Shown here piece by piece: positions 10,161 through 18,826 of a stretch of DNA of 64,000 nt (position 1 is its first letter; each line of letters begins with the position of its first letter). The position numbers and the translations under genes are program-made. The notes beneath the pieces were generated by a model. It did not search any database and was not told the DNA's origin. It saw only the letters and a program-made list of their open reading frames with translations. The DNA is from Shewanella sp. Choline-02u-19 (lineage in GTDB: Bacteria > Pseudomonadota > Gammaproteobacteria > Enterobacterales > Shewanellaceae), in assembly GCF_002836205.1 (NCBI RefSeq), contig NZ_PJBE01000013.1, forward strand, positions 2,418,001-2,482,000, written 5' to 3'.

Positions 10161-10347
10161 TATCAACTTACTTACTGCACTTTGTATTGCCACTGAATAA
10201 CCCTATATTGGGTGCGATGGGAATAAGCTCTGCTTATGCTCAGCTGTCACTAACGTTAACTATCTGCTTTTAATCTCTCGCGACGCTTCACTCCTTTACC
10301 AGCCTAATGTATTGTCTTGATCGCTACTTTCTAAAAATGGTCATCCC

Positions 10348-10821
10348 GTGAAAAAAATTGCTCTGTTTGTTGATGTACAAAATATCTACTACACCTGCCG
10401 ACAAGCCTACGGTCGTCAATTCAATTACCGTAAACTTTGGCAACACCTTGGCTATGAAGGCGAGATAACCAATGCCACAGCTTACGCCATTCATCGTGGC
10501 GATGACGGTCAGTTAAAATTCCAAGATGCGCTGAAACACATAGGTTTTGAGGTCAAGCTCAAGCCTTTTATACAACGCAGTGACGGTTCGGCTAAGGGTG
10601 ACTGGGATGTGGGGATCACCATCGACATTATGGAAGCCGCAAGTGACGTTGATTGTGTGATTCTACTGTCAGGAGATGGCGACTTCGACCTGTTGATGCT
10701 AAAAATCTACCAAAAATATGGCGTTGAAACCCAAGTGTATGGCGTCCCAGGTTTAACGGCAAAATCCTTGATCGACTCTACAGGTCAATACCACGAAATT
10801 GATGATAGCTTGTTACTCTAA
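10348..10821 (+). CDS. NYN-domain (LabA/DUF88-like) protein
   Basis: A 157-residue NYN domain of the PIN-like nuclease fold. Conserved features are FVDVQNIYY at 7-15 with the first acidic residue, KGDWDVGITIDIM near 88-100 and LSGDGDFDLLM near 110-120, which supply the acidic metal-binding cluster. Members are predicted RNases or RNA-binding proteins; the substrate is unknown. Translation appears to start at GTG 10348. It converges with the glycogen operon and sits beyond its end, which may be coincidental. Confidence 0.85.
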   Translation: MKKIALFVDVQNIYYTCRQAYGRQFNYRKLWQHLGYEGEITNATAYAIHRGDDGQLKFQDALKHIGFEVKLKPFIQRSDGSAKGDWDVGITIDIMEAASDVDCVILLSGDGDFDLLMLKIYQKYGVETQVYGVPGLTAKSLIDSTGQYHEIDDSLLL

Positions 10822-10915
10822 ATTGCGACCTTGTTAGCTGACTAAAGTGTAGCGAACAGCCGATGTTGAATATCGCTCGCAATGCTGCTTCATCGTTACT
10901 GCAAACCTAAACCTG

Positions 10916-10946
10916 CAAAAAGCCTTTAACGGTTTCATTAAAGGCT
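10916..10946 (-). terminator. Terminator of the glycogen operon
   Basis: On the minus strand AGCCTTTAA pairs with TTAAAGGCT across an 8-base loop and is followed by five T residues. It lies 18 bases after the glgA stop and closes the six-gene operon. Confidence 0.87.
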
Positions 10947-10963
10947 ATTCCGAGCAACCCCTC

Positions 10964-12733
10964 TTAAACTCGATAAAGCTGTTCTACATATTTAGGCGCT
11001 TGGCTTTGCCAATCAAAACGTTGCTGTTTCGCTAATCGCTCCATCGAATGCCATTTGTCACTCTGATATAGCGCCATAGCACCTTCAAAAGTAGAGACAA
11101 GCGCAGCGCTTTGTTCAAACACATTGCTTCCTTCAAATACAAATCCCGTTTCTAAATGATGCACCGTATCTTTAAGTCCACCCACGTGATTGACCAAACA
11201 AAGCTGCCCTTCTCGCATGGCTAACATTTGACTAATGCCACAAGGCTCAAAGGAGCTCGGCATCAGAAACAGTGAACCGTGTTGATAAAGCGCCGTAGAC
11301 ACCCCTTCATCATAACCATCAAGAAAGATAAAATTAGCATTGCGAGCAGCAACATCTGCAAACTCACGTGCGATTTGAGGATCGCCGCTGCCCAGCAATA
11401 CAAACTTGCCGTCAGGCGCTAGCAACGCCATGCGCTCAAGTAAAACTTGCAACACCGTTTTGCCACGCCAGCACGCTTCAACCACCTCATCAGCAAAACG
11501 ATAGCGTAAAATCATCACTTTTTGGTCGGTGAGTCGACCAACAGAGGTCATTAGAAAATCAGCTTCACTGGTTAATGCTGAATCTTGCTGCCATTGATGC
11601 AACCGAGACAGCGCAATAAAATCCTGACTGCTGACATGCTCTCTCCCCATTTGCCAACGCAGCAATGCTGATTCAGCTTGAGCTAACAATGCTTGCCAAT
11701 CGTTAAGCGGGAATACACGCGGAGCAGACAGGTTGCCCCCCATGTCTGTGACTTTACTTAACGGCAGTGCGGGGTACATGCAACCATTCAAAATACCAAT
11801 AAGGCTTTGCTGGTCAAGCTTTGCTTGCAAGTCAGCTTCCAGCCCTTCCCCCCCAAAAAAACCTCGATTATGTGCTGAAGGCTGTAACACCTCTGCGGCA
11901 TAACTGGGGGACACCAAATGCACCTTATCGCTCAAGACAATCGCGGCTCGTAGCGGGTTAACACAATTGGGATACCTTGGGTCGGTAATCGCTGCAAACT
12001 GTTGCTCGCTTAGCCTATCCGTTAGCGTCGGCAACCAAGCCGAAAGTGAAGAGCAATCATTGCTAAGTGGTCGAATACCTTGCAGTGCCAAATTGTGAAT
12101 TGTAAACACACAAGGTAGCGTTTTAAGTGAATGAAAATGGCTATCAAATGCCCGCAACAGTGCAAAAACACCACAGTGCCAATCATGTAGATGAATCACA
12201 TCGGGCGCTGGCGATATCACCTGACTTGGCTCATCCGCTGCAATGGCTAACAAATCATCATTCAATGCCTTGGCGACAGATAAACTAAACAGGGCGAATT
12301 TAGTCGCATCATCTGCAAAAGGACGCGCTGCATCGCCTTGGGAATAGATCTCGCCATTAGTGTTAAACAATGGATGTGAGAACAGATAGAAATAGCGATT
12401 ATCCAGACTCGGATGAGCCGCTTTATAGACAGTAACCTGCTCTTCTCGTCCAGAGAAATTAACCTTGATCTCTGCAAGCCACTGCGCATTAGCAGCACGG
12501 TCCAAAAAACCATAACTGGGCATAGCCACATCAACGGCAACGTTGACCTTTGCTAGCGCGAGTGGCAGATCCCTGATAACGTCCGCCATGCCGCCCACTT
12601 TACCGCCTTCGATAGCAGCGTTTTCAGCCGCTAACATCAATATTCTGGGCATGATCTTATGCTCAGAATATTGATGTGTTTTGTTGCCAGTGATATGGCT
12701 TGCAACATTAGCTGCTGGTTGTTCATTTGCCAT
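10964..12733 (-). CDS. glgA: Glycogen synthase (ADP-glucose dependent)
   Basis: A 589-residue GT5 glycosyltransferase that transfers glucose from ADP-glucose to the growing alpha-1,4-glucan. The ADP-glucose motif KVGGMADV lies at 45-52 and the catalytic segment SSFEPCGISQMLAMREG near 500. The protein is longer than the usual 480-residue GlgA. About 28 extra N-terminal residues precede MPRILML, so the internal ATG at position 28 is an alternative start, and the first domain carries insertions. The first ATG follows the glgC stop by three bases, which suggests coupled translation. It is the last gene of the operon. Confidence 0.93.
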   Translation of the reverse strand: MANEQPAANVASHITGNKTHQYSEHKIMPRILMLAAENAAIEGGKVGGMADVIRDLPLALAKVNVAVDVAMPSYGFLDRAANAQWLAEIKVNFSGREEQVTVYKAAHPSLDNRYFYLFSHPLFNTNGEIYSQGDAARPFADDATKFALFSLSVAKALNDDLLAIAADEPSQVISPAPDVIHLHDWHCGVFALLRAFDSHFHSLKTLPCVFTIHNLALQGIRPLSNDCSSLSAWLPTLTDRLSEQQFAAITDPRYPNCVNPLRAAIVLSDKVHLVSPSYAAEVLQPSAHNRGFFGGEGLEADLQAKLDQQSLIGILNGCMYPALPLSKVTDMGGNLSAPRVFPLNDWQALLAQAESALLRWQMGREHVSSQDFIALSRLHQWQQDSALTSEADFLMTSVGRLTDQKVMILRYRFADEVVEACWRGKTVLQVLLERMALLAPDGKFVLLGSGDPQIAREFADVAARNANFIFLDGYDEGVSTALYQHGSLFLMPSSFEPCGISQMLAMREGQLCLVNHVGGLKDTVHHLETGFVFEGSNVFEQSAALVSTFEGAMALYQSDKWHSMERLAKQQRFDWQSQAPKYVEQLYRV

Positions 12734-12736
12734 CGT

Positions 12737-14002
12737 TTACTCGTACCCCACTGGCAGACCCAACATGTCTCGCGTAACCAGCACCACACCTTTCTCGGAA
12801 ACTCTAAAACCTTTGGCGCGATCATGGTCAAGGTTATAACCAATCACACTGCCTTCTGGAATGATGCAGCCGCGATCGATAATGGCATTTTTAATCTTGC
12901 AGTTTCGAAGCACCACCACGTCAGGCAGGATCACGGAGTCTTCAACCAATGAGTATGAGCAAACCCTCACCTCATTAAACAGCACGCTGCGCCGCACCGT
13001 TGCGCCAGAGATAATGCAGCCACCCGAAATAATCGAGTCGAGTGCCATGCCACGTCTGTCGTCATCATCAAAGACAAATTTTGCTGGCGGTAGCTGCTCT
13101 TGATAGGTCCAAATAGGCCATTTAGCATCGTATAAGTTTAACGCTGGCGTGGGCGACAATAGCTCCATATTCGACAACCAGAATGAATCGAGCGTACCGA
13201 CATCGCGCCAATAAGCCTCTTCATTTGGAAATGCGCTTCTAAATCGATGGGCAAAGACCTTGTGATCTTCAATAATCGACGGAATAATATCTTTACCAAA
13301 GTCGCGCTCAGAGTTCTCATTTTGCGCATCACGTTTAAGCTGCTCGAATAAAAATTCGGTGTTAAATACATAGTTGCCCATGGACGCTAAACACTTTTCA
13401 GGGTCTTCAGGTAGGTGTTTTGGTAATTCAGGCTTCTCTTCAAATCCTAAGATCCGTCCAGACTCATCGACCTCAACAACACCGAATGCACCAGCCGCTT
13501 CAGGCGTGGGCACTTCTAGGCAAGAGACGGTCATATCTGCCCCCGACTCAGCATGCGTGGCTAAAAGTCCCGCGTAGTCCATGCGGTAAACATGGTCTCC
13601 CGACAAAATCATCACGTATTTCGGTAGTTCGTGGCGAATAATATCAATGTTTTGAAACACAGCATCGGCAGTGCCTTGATACCAGTTTTCAGAGTAGCGC
13701 TGTGAGGCCGGTAAAATCTCAACCGATTCGCCCAACTCTTTCTTAAAATGACCCCAGCCCCGCATAACATGACGGATAAGCGAGTGTGACTTATATTGCG
13801 TCACCACCCCAATACGGCGGATCCCGGAGTTAACGCAGTTCGATAATGGAAAATCAATGATCCTAAACTTACCTCCAAAATACAGTGACGGCTTAGCACG
13901 CCATTCGGTGAGTTCATGTAGCCTAGAGCCCCTGCCACCCGCAAGAATAATGGCATAGGTATCGCGCGTTAAATTACTAATGTAGCGTGGATCATTGCTC
14001 AT
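12737..14002 (-). CDS. glgC: Glucose-1-phosphate adenylyltransferase
   Basis: A 421-residue enzyme that makes ADP-glucose from ATP and glucose-1-phosphate, the committed step of bacterial glycogen synthesis. The nucleotide-binding motif AGGRGSRL lies at 21-28. AKPSLYFGGKFRIIDFPLSN near 36-55 includes the lysine that in E. coli GlgC takes part in fructose-1,6-bisphosphate activation. GTADAVFQN and FEEKP follow in the catalytic core, and the C-terminal part is the left-handed beta-helix domain. The family is allosterically regulated. It follows glgP after a 55-base gap and precedes glgA by three bases. Confidence 0.96.
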   Translation of the reverse strand: MSNDPRYISNLTRDTYAIILAGGRGSRLHELTEWRAKPSLYFGGKFRIIDFPLSNCVNSGIRRIGVVTQYKSHSLIRHVMRGWGHFKKELGESVEILPASQRYSENWYQGTADAVFQNIDIIRHELPKYVMILSGDHVYRMDYAGLLATHAESGADMTVSCLEVPTPEAAGAFGVVEVDESGRILGFEEKPELPKHLPEDPEKCLASMGNYVFNTEFLFEQLKRDAQNENSERDFGKDIIPSIIEDHKVFAHRFRSAFPNEEAYWRDVGTLDSFWLSNMELLSPTPALNLYDAKWPIWTYQEQLPPAKFVFDDDDRRGMALDSIISGGCIISGATVRRSVLFNEVRVCSYSLVEDSVILPDVVVLRNCKIKNAIIDRGCIIPEGSVIGYNLDHDRAKGFRVSEKGVVLVTRDMLGLPVGYE

Positions 14003-14057
14003 ACTGGTTCACTCCTTGAACGTACGTTATTGATATTCTTTATTAACTGAATGCTCA

Positions 14058-16589
14058 TCACGCTCTCCAAATTTCATCGCGGTATCCAGCGATAGTCATA
14101 TCACTTGAGAAGCGACCACTGGCCGCGGTATTTCTAATACTCATTTGTGTCCAACTCAATTGATCTTTATAGCTATTAGCCGCCTCGACTTGCGCTAGAC
14201 GGTAAGATTCAAAATCAGCCGCAGTCATCCAGGGATCATCAGGGTTTTTAATACTATTGATAATAGAGGCAAAAATGTCGGGTTCTTGCAGGTTAAAGTG
14301 ACCACTTTCTAATAACTCCATCACCCCTGATAAGGCGCTAGAAGCGGTGATAAACGACTGTGGTTGATATTGATCGTCCTGTCGCAATTGCGTGACTTCA
14401 CTGGCATCAAGCCCAAATAGGAAAAAGTTGTCATGGCCCACCTCCTCCAACATCTCAACGTTGGCGCCATCTAGGGTGCCGATGGTCAGCGCACCGTTCA
14501 TCATAAATTTCATATTGCCAGTACCTGAAGCTTCCTTACCTGCGGTTGAGATCTGTTCAGACAGATCCGTTGCCGGACAAATTTTTTCCATTGCACTGAC
14601 GTTATAATTAGGCAAAAAGGCAAATCGCAGATATGGGCTAACAACCGCATCAGAATTAACCATGTGTGCAACGTTGTTGGCCAATTTAATCAGCAGTTTA
14701 GCCATCGCATAACCTGGCGCGGCTTTGCCCCCAATAAGCACACAACGCGGCACTAAGTTGTCAGTATTACCCAGCCTAATCTGTTGATAGAGATGGATAA
14801 CGTGCAAGATATTAAGCAGTTGGCGTTTATATTCATGAATACGCTTAACCTGTACGTCGAACATCATCTCCGGATCAAATTCAACATTGCACTCGGTGCG
14901 GATCAACTGTTGCAACACCACTTTATTGGCTTGCTTAACATCCGCCCACTCTTTGATAAACGCCACATCATCGGTAAAGGCGTTAAGCGCATTTAGGTGA
15001 CTTAAATCAGTCACCCATTCATCCCCTAAGCGCTTACAGATCAATGCACTTAACTTAGGATTACACTGTGCAAGCCAGCGCCTTGGGGTCACACCATTGG
15101 TTCGATTGTTGAACTTTTCAGGCCAAAGCTGATAAAAATTGCTGAACAAACCAGAGGTCAGCAGCTGAGTATGTAAACCGGCAACACCGTTGATAGAGAA
15201 GCTGGCCACAATGGCTAAATACGCCATGCGTACATGCGGCTCATCGCCCTCTTCAATAATTGACATATCAGCCAGCTTTACCGGTTCGCCTGGCCACTGA
15301 TGAGCGACAACCTCTAAGTAGCGCGCGTTTATCTCAAAAATGATCTCCATGATCCGCGGTAACATATGCTGCATCATTTTTACCGGCCAGCGCTCCAGCG
15401 CCTCAGGTAACAATGTATGGTTGGTATAGGCCATGGTCTGCGTTGTAACCTGCCATGCGTCATCCCATTCAAGGAAGTACTCATCAACCAGTAAACGCAT
15501 CAACTCAGGTATGGCGATAGCAGGATGCGTATCATTAAGTTGCATCACATTGAACGTGGCAAAATCACTAAAGTCATTGCCATGCAGACTAACCCAAGTG
15601 TTAAGAATGTCTTGTAAGCTGGCAGACGACAGGAAATATTGCTGCCGTAGCCTTAACTCCTTGCCGTTTTCACTGGCATCATTTGGATAGAGCACCATGG
15701 TGATCTGCTCAGCCATGTTTTTGCGTGCCACAGCTTCACTGTAATCCCCTTGGTTAAACTCAGTGAGGTCGAAATCATCGGTCGCTTCCGCTTTCCACAA
15801 TCTTAAGGTATTAACACGACCATTTTGATAACCCGGCACTGGCATATCGAAAGCCACAGCAAGCACATCTTGCCTATCAACCCAAGTGACATTACAGCGT
15901 CCATTAGGGTCGATATAACTGCTGGTTCGGCCAAAAAAAGGCACTTTAACATTATGTTGTGCGGCTCTGACTTCCCAAGGATTCCCCTCTCTAAGCCAGC
16001 GATCCGGACGCTCTACTTGAAAACCGTCCACCAGCTTTTGGGCAAACATGCCATATTCATAACGAATGCCATAGCCTGTCACCGCCAAGTTCATACTGGC
16101 GCAGCTATCCAAAAAGCAGGCCGCTAAGCGCCCTAAACCACCATTACCTAGCCCAGCGTCATGCTCTTGTTGCTCAACCTCTTCAAGCGTTACTGCGTAA
16201 TCCTTTAATGCATCACGAGTGGTTTGCTCAATATCGAGATTAAGCAACGCATTGCCCAGCGCGCGCCCCATCAAAAACTCCAGTGACAAATAAGCCACCT
16301 GCTTACGTTGTTGCGCAACATCATCAATTCGAGTTTGTCGCCAAGGGGCTAACATCTGCTCTTTTACCGTGGTCGCCAGCGCTTGAAACAAGTCCTGTTT
16401 TTCATACTCATCACGCGTTAAACCATTATTAATATGCCGCGCCATCACCAGATGAAATGCATCGCAAGGCTCACATGGGCTATTTTCAGTCGGCTTATCA
16501 TTCACCAAAGTGACCTTCGTCTTGTTGGCTTTTGTGAGTTTTGCTGTTGATTTGGCTTTAGTGGTAGTCGTCTTTACAGGTGCAGTCAT
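14058..16589 (-). CDS. glgP: Glycogen phosphorylase
   Basis: An 843-residue GT35 phosphorylase that releases glucose-1-phosphate from the non-reducing ends of glycogen. The PLP-binding segment EASGTGNMKFMMNGALTIGT is near residues 685-705, and the active-site and sugar-contact blocks (GLGNGGLGRLAACFLDS, GYGIRYEYGMF, NGVTPRRWL) are intact. The first 40 residues are a Thr/Lys-rich tail without counterpart in typical GlgP and are probably disordered. Its start overlaps the glgX stop by four bases, implying translational coupling. Confidence 0.96.
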   Translation of the reverse strand: MTAPVKTTTTKAKSTAKLTKANKTKVTLVNDKPTENSPCEPCDAFHLVMARHINNGLTRDEYEKQDLFQALATTVKEQMLAPWRQTRIDDVAQQRKQVAYLSLEFLMGRALGNALLNLDIEQTTRDALKDYAVTLEEVEQQEHDAGLGNGGLGRLAACFLDSCASMNLAVTGYGIRYEYGMFAQKLVDGFQVERPDRWLREGNPWEVRAAQHNVKVPFFGRTSSYIDPNGRCNVTWVDRQDVLAVAFDMPVPGYQNGRVNTLRLWKAEATDDFDLTEFNQGDYSEAVARKNMAEQITMVLYPNDASENGKELRLRQQYFLSSASLQDILNTWVSLHGNDFSDFATFNVMQLNDTHPAIAIPELMRLLVDEYFLEWDDAWQVTTQTMAYTNHTLLPEALERWPVKMMQHMLPRIMEIIFEINARYLEVVAHQWPGEPVKLADMSIIEEGDEPHVRMAYLAIVASFSINGVAGLHTQLLTSGLFSNFYQLWPEKFNNRTNGVTPRRWLAQCNPKLSALICKRLGDEWVTDLSHLNALNAFTDDVAFIKEWADVKQANKVVLQQLIRTECNVEFDPEMMFDVQVKRIHEYKRQLLNILHVIHLYQQIRLGNTDNLVPRCVLIGGKAAPGYAMAKLLIKLANNVAHMVNSDAVVSPYLRFAFLPNYNVSAMEKICPATDLSEQISTAGKEASGTGNMKFMMNGALTIGTLDGANVEMLEEVGHDNFFLFGLDASEVTQLRQDDQYQPQSFITASSALSGVMELLESGHFNLQEPDIFASIINSIKNPDDPWMTAADFESYRLAQVEAANSYKDQLSWTQMSIRNTAASGRFSSDMTIAGYRDEIWRA

Positions 16590-18823
16590 GCGGTTGCTCC
16601 TTTAAGTTGGGCATAGAACAACATCACACTTCGCTCTTTGAGCTGATAGCTCTGAGTGAAAGCTGAAGGTGAAGTGTCTCTTTTTGATTCAGTGTTGGTT
16701 AAGCCCAGCTCTGGCTGAGAAAAGACCTGGTGCACAAAGGGAGCAGTCCCCTCCATGGCGACGGTACTCGACGTTATGTCATCATCGGTTTGGGTGTGTA
16801 ATAAGCAGTGCCACTCGCTGTAACCTTCAATACTCGGGGCATTAAATACCAAGCTTTGATCATCAGCATTAAGCATTAACAGTAACGCCTGCTGCTCTGG
16901 CGCTATTGAATGTTCAGCGGCAACCTCACCGCAAAGTACCAAGCTTAAGCTGCGCGTGTGAGCATCGCCCCACTGCAGCTTATTCATCGGTTCGCCTTGC
17001 CGACAGAACCAACCTAGCCCACCGCCGTCTGTCGATACGTTTTGGTGAATAAAATGCTGAGGGTATAAACCACAGAAACGCTTTCTAATCGCAATCAGAC
17101 GTTTTACAAAATGCAGTAAACTGCGCTGCTCGGCAGTATTTGACCAGTCACGCCAATTGGTCGAGTTATCTTGGCAATAAGCATTGTTGTTACCGTTTAA
17201 ACTGTGGCCTATTTCATCTCCCGCTAGCAGCATCGGCACGCCCTGCGACAAGACTAATGTGGTGAGCATGTTTCTCACCTGGCGCTGGCGCAGTGCGTTA
17301 ACAGCAGCGCTGTTACTTTCTCCCTCTTCACCATAATTATGGCTGTGATTTTCTTGATGCCCGTCGCGGCTTTGTTCACCATTAGGATCATTATGCCTTT
17401 GGCAGTAACTCACCAGATCGTGCAGACTAAAACCGTCATGACTGGTAATAAAGTTGATACTCGAACTTGCCCCTCTATCAGCATGTTCAAACAAGTCGCT
17501 CGAACCATGTAGCCTGCGAGCCAATTCAGGTAGCATGCCAAAGTCACCGCGCCAAAAGCGGCGCACGGTATCGCGATAACGATCGTTCCATTCACTCCAG
17601 CCCTGCGGATACCCCCCTAACTGATAGCCTCCAGGCCCAATGTCCCAAGGCTCGGCGATCAGTTTGACTTTATTCAGTACAGGATCTTGCGCTATCGCAT
17701 CGAAAAATCCGGCGCCTTTATCAAAACCATGGCTTTCTCGACCTAGGCAACTGGCTAAATCAAACCTAAAACCATCAACACCCATAATCTCGACCCAGTA
17801 ACGCAGCGAGTCCATGACCAACTGCAAGACTTTGGGGTGACTAATGTTGAGCGTATTACCACAGCCGGTATCGTTGATATAAAACCGTTTATCACTCGGG
17901 AGGAGCCCGTAATAACTCAGATTATCGATACCTTTAAAACACAAGGTAGGTCCAAGACGGTTGCCCTCGGCGGTGTGGTTATAAACCACATCTAAAATCA
18001 CTTCGATACCAGCGCCATGCAGTGCACTCACCATGTTTCTGAACTGTTCAATAGGTGTTGGGGCTGTGGGAGAGTCACTTTGATATTGATGCTGAGGCAC
18101 AAAAAAACTTAAGCTGTTATAGCCCCAATAGTTAGTCAGTTGTTTATCTTGTAGAAATGCTTCACTTATAAAACTGTGTACCGGCAATAGCTCAACACAG
18201 GTAACCCCTAATTCCGTTAAGTAACGCAGCACATTAGGCTCCGCCAACCCCAAATATGAGCCTCGAATTGACTCCTCTATCTCACCGCAAAGCTGGGTAA
18301 AGCCCTTAACATGTAGCTCGTAAATAATGTGGCCGTTGAGATCATTAGTAATAGGCGTTGCTGACGCGCGTAAAGGAGAGATAGCAGATAGCAAGGAGGT
18401 ATCAACCACTTTGCATTTAGGCATATAAGCCGCGTTATCACACTCGTCAAAAGAGAGATCTTCTAAGGCATGATCAGCGCAATAGCCATAGTGACTTTGA
18501 TGTTCAATAAATTGACCCAGCCATTGTTTGGCGTATGGGTCGAGCAGTAATTTATTGGCATTAAAGCGGTGACCAGAATGGGGTTCGTAAGGACCATCGA
18601 CTCGATAACCATAAACCAACGCCTTGTCCGAACATTCAATATGCAGGTGCCACACTTGCTGGCTTTTTTGCGTCAACGGATAACGTGCAAGTTCATTCTC
18701 GCCTGCACTATCAAACACACACAGGGTTACCGCTGTGGCGTGGGCTGAGAACAGGGCAAAGTTAACGCCATGCTCATCTACCGTGGCACCGAGTGGGTAA
18801 GGCCGCCCTACTGTGGTTTGCAT
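16586..18823 (-). CDS. glgX: Glycogen debranching enzyme (isoamylase type)
   Basis: A 745-residue GH13 enzyme that hydrolyses alpha-1,6 branches left after phosphorylase action. An N-terminal CBM48-like domain (GATVDEHGVNFALFSAHATAV) precedes the barrel. Catalytic residues are the Asp of GFRFDLAS near 354 and the Glu of IAEPWDIG near 391, with SHDGFSLHDL near 461. I use the ATG at 18823, three bases past the glgB stop, because GGGAAGG lies eight bases upstream; a GTG at 18826 is also possible. Downstream it overlaps glgP. Confidence 0.93.
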   Translation of the reverse strand: MQTTVGRPYPLGATVDEHGVNFALFSAHATAVTLCVFDSAGENELARYPLTQKSQQVWHLHIECSDKALVYGYRVDGPYEPHSGHRFNANKLLLDPYAKQWLGQFIEHQSHYGYCADHALEDLSFDECDNAAYMPKCKVVDTSLLSAISPLRASATPITNDLNGHIIYELHVKGFTQLCGEIEESIRGSYLGLAEPNVLRYLTELGVTCVELLPVHSFISEAFLQDKQLTNYWGYNSLSFFVPQHQYQSDSPTAPTPIEQFRNMVSALHGAGIEVILDVVYNHTAEGNRLGPTLCFKGIDNLSYYGLLPSDKRFYINDTGCGNTLNISHPKVLQLVMDSLRYWVEIMGVDGFRFDLASCLGRESHGFDKGAGFFDAIAQDPVLNKVKLIAEPWDIGPGGYQLGGYPQGWSEWNDRYRDTVRRFWRGDFGMLPELARRLHGSSDLFEHADRGASSSINFITSHDGFSLHDLVSYCQRHNDPNGEQSRDGHQENHSHNYGEEGESNSAAVNALRQRQVRNMLTTLVLSQGVPMLLAGDEIGHSLNGNNNAYCQDNSTNWRDWSNTAEQRSLLHFVKRLIAIRKRFCGLYPQHFIHQNVSTDGGGLGWFCRQGEPMNKLQWGDAHTRSLSLVLCGEVAAEHSIAPEQQALLLMLNADDQSLVFNAPSIEGYSEWHCLLHTQTDDDITSSTVAMEGTAPFVHQVFSQPELGLTNTESKRDTSPSAFTQSYQLKERSVMLFYAQLKGATA

Positions 18824-18826
18824 CAC

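Noticed and set aside
9960..10200. Larger frames on either strand over the 59-residue candidate
   Set aside because: The 77-residue antisense and 62-residue +1 frames have weaker composition and no ribosome site.
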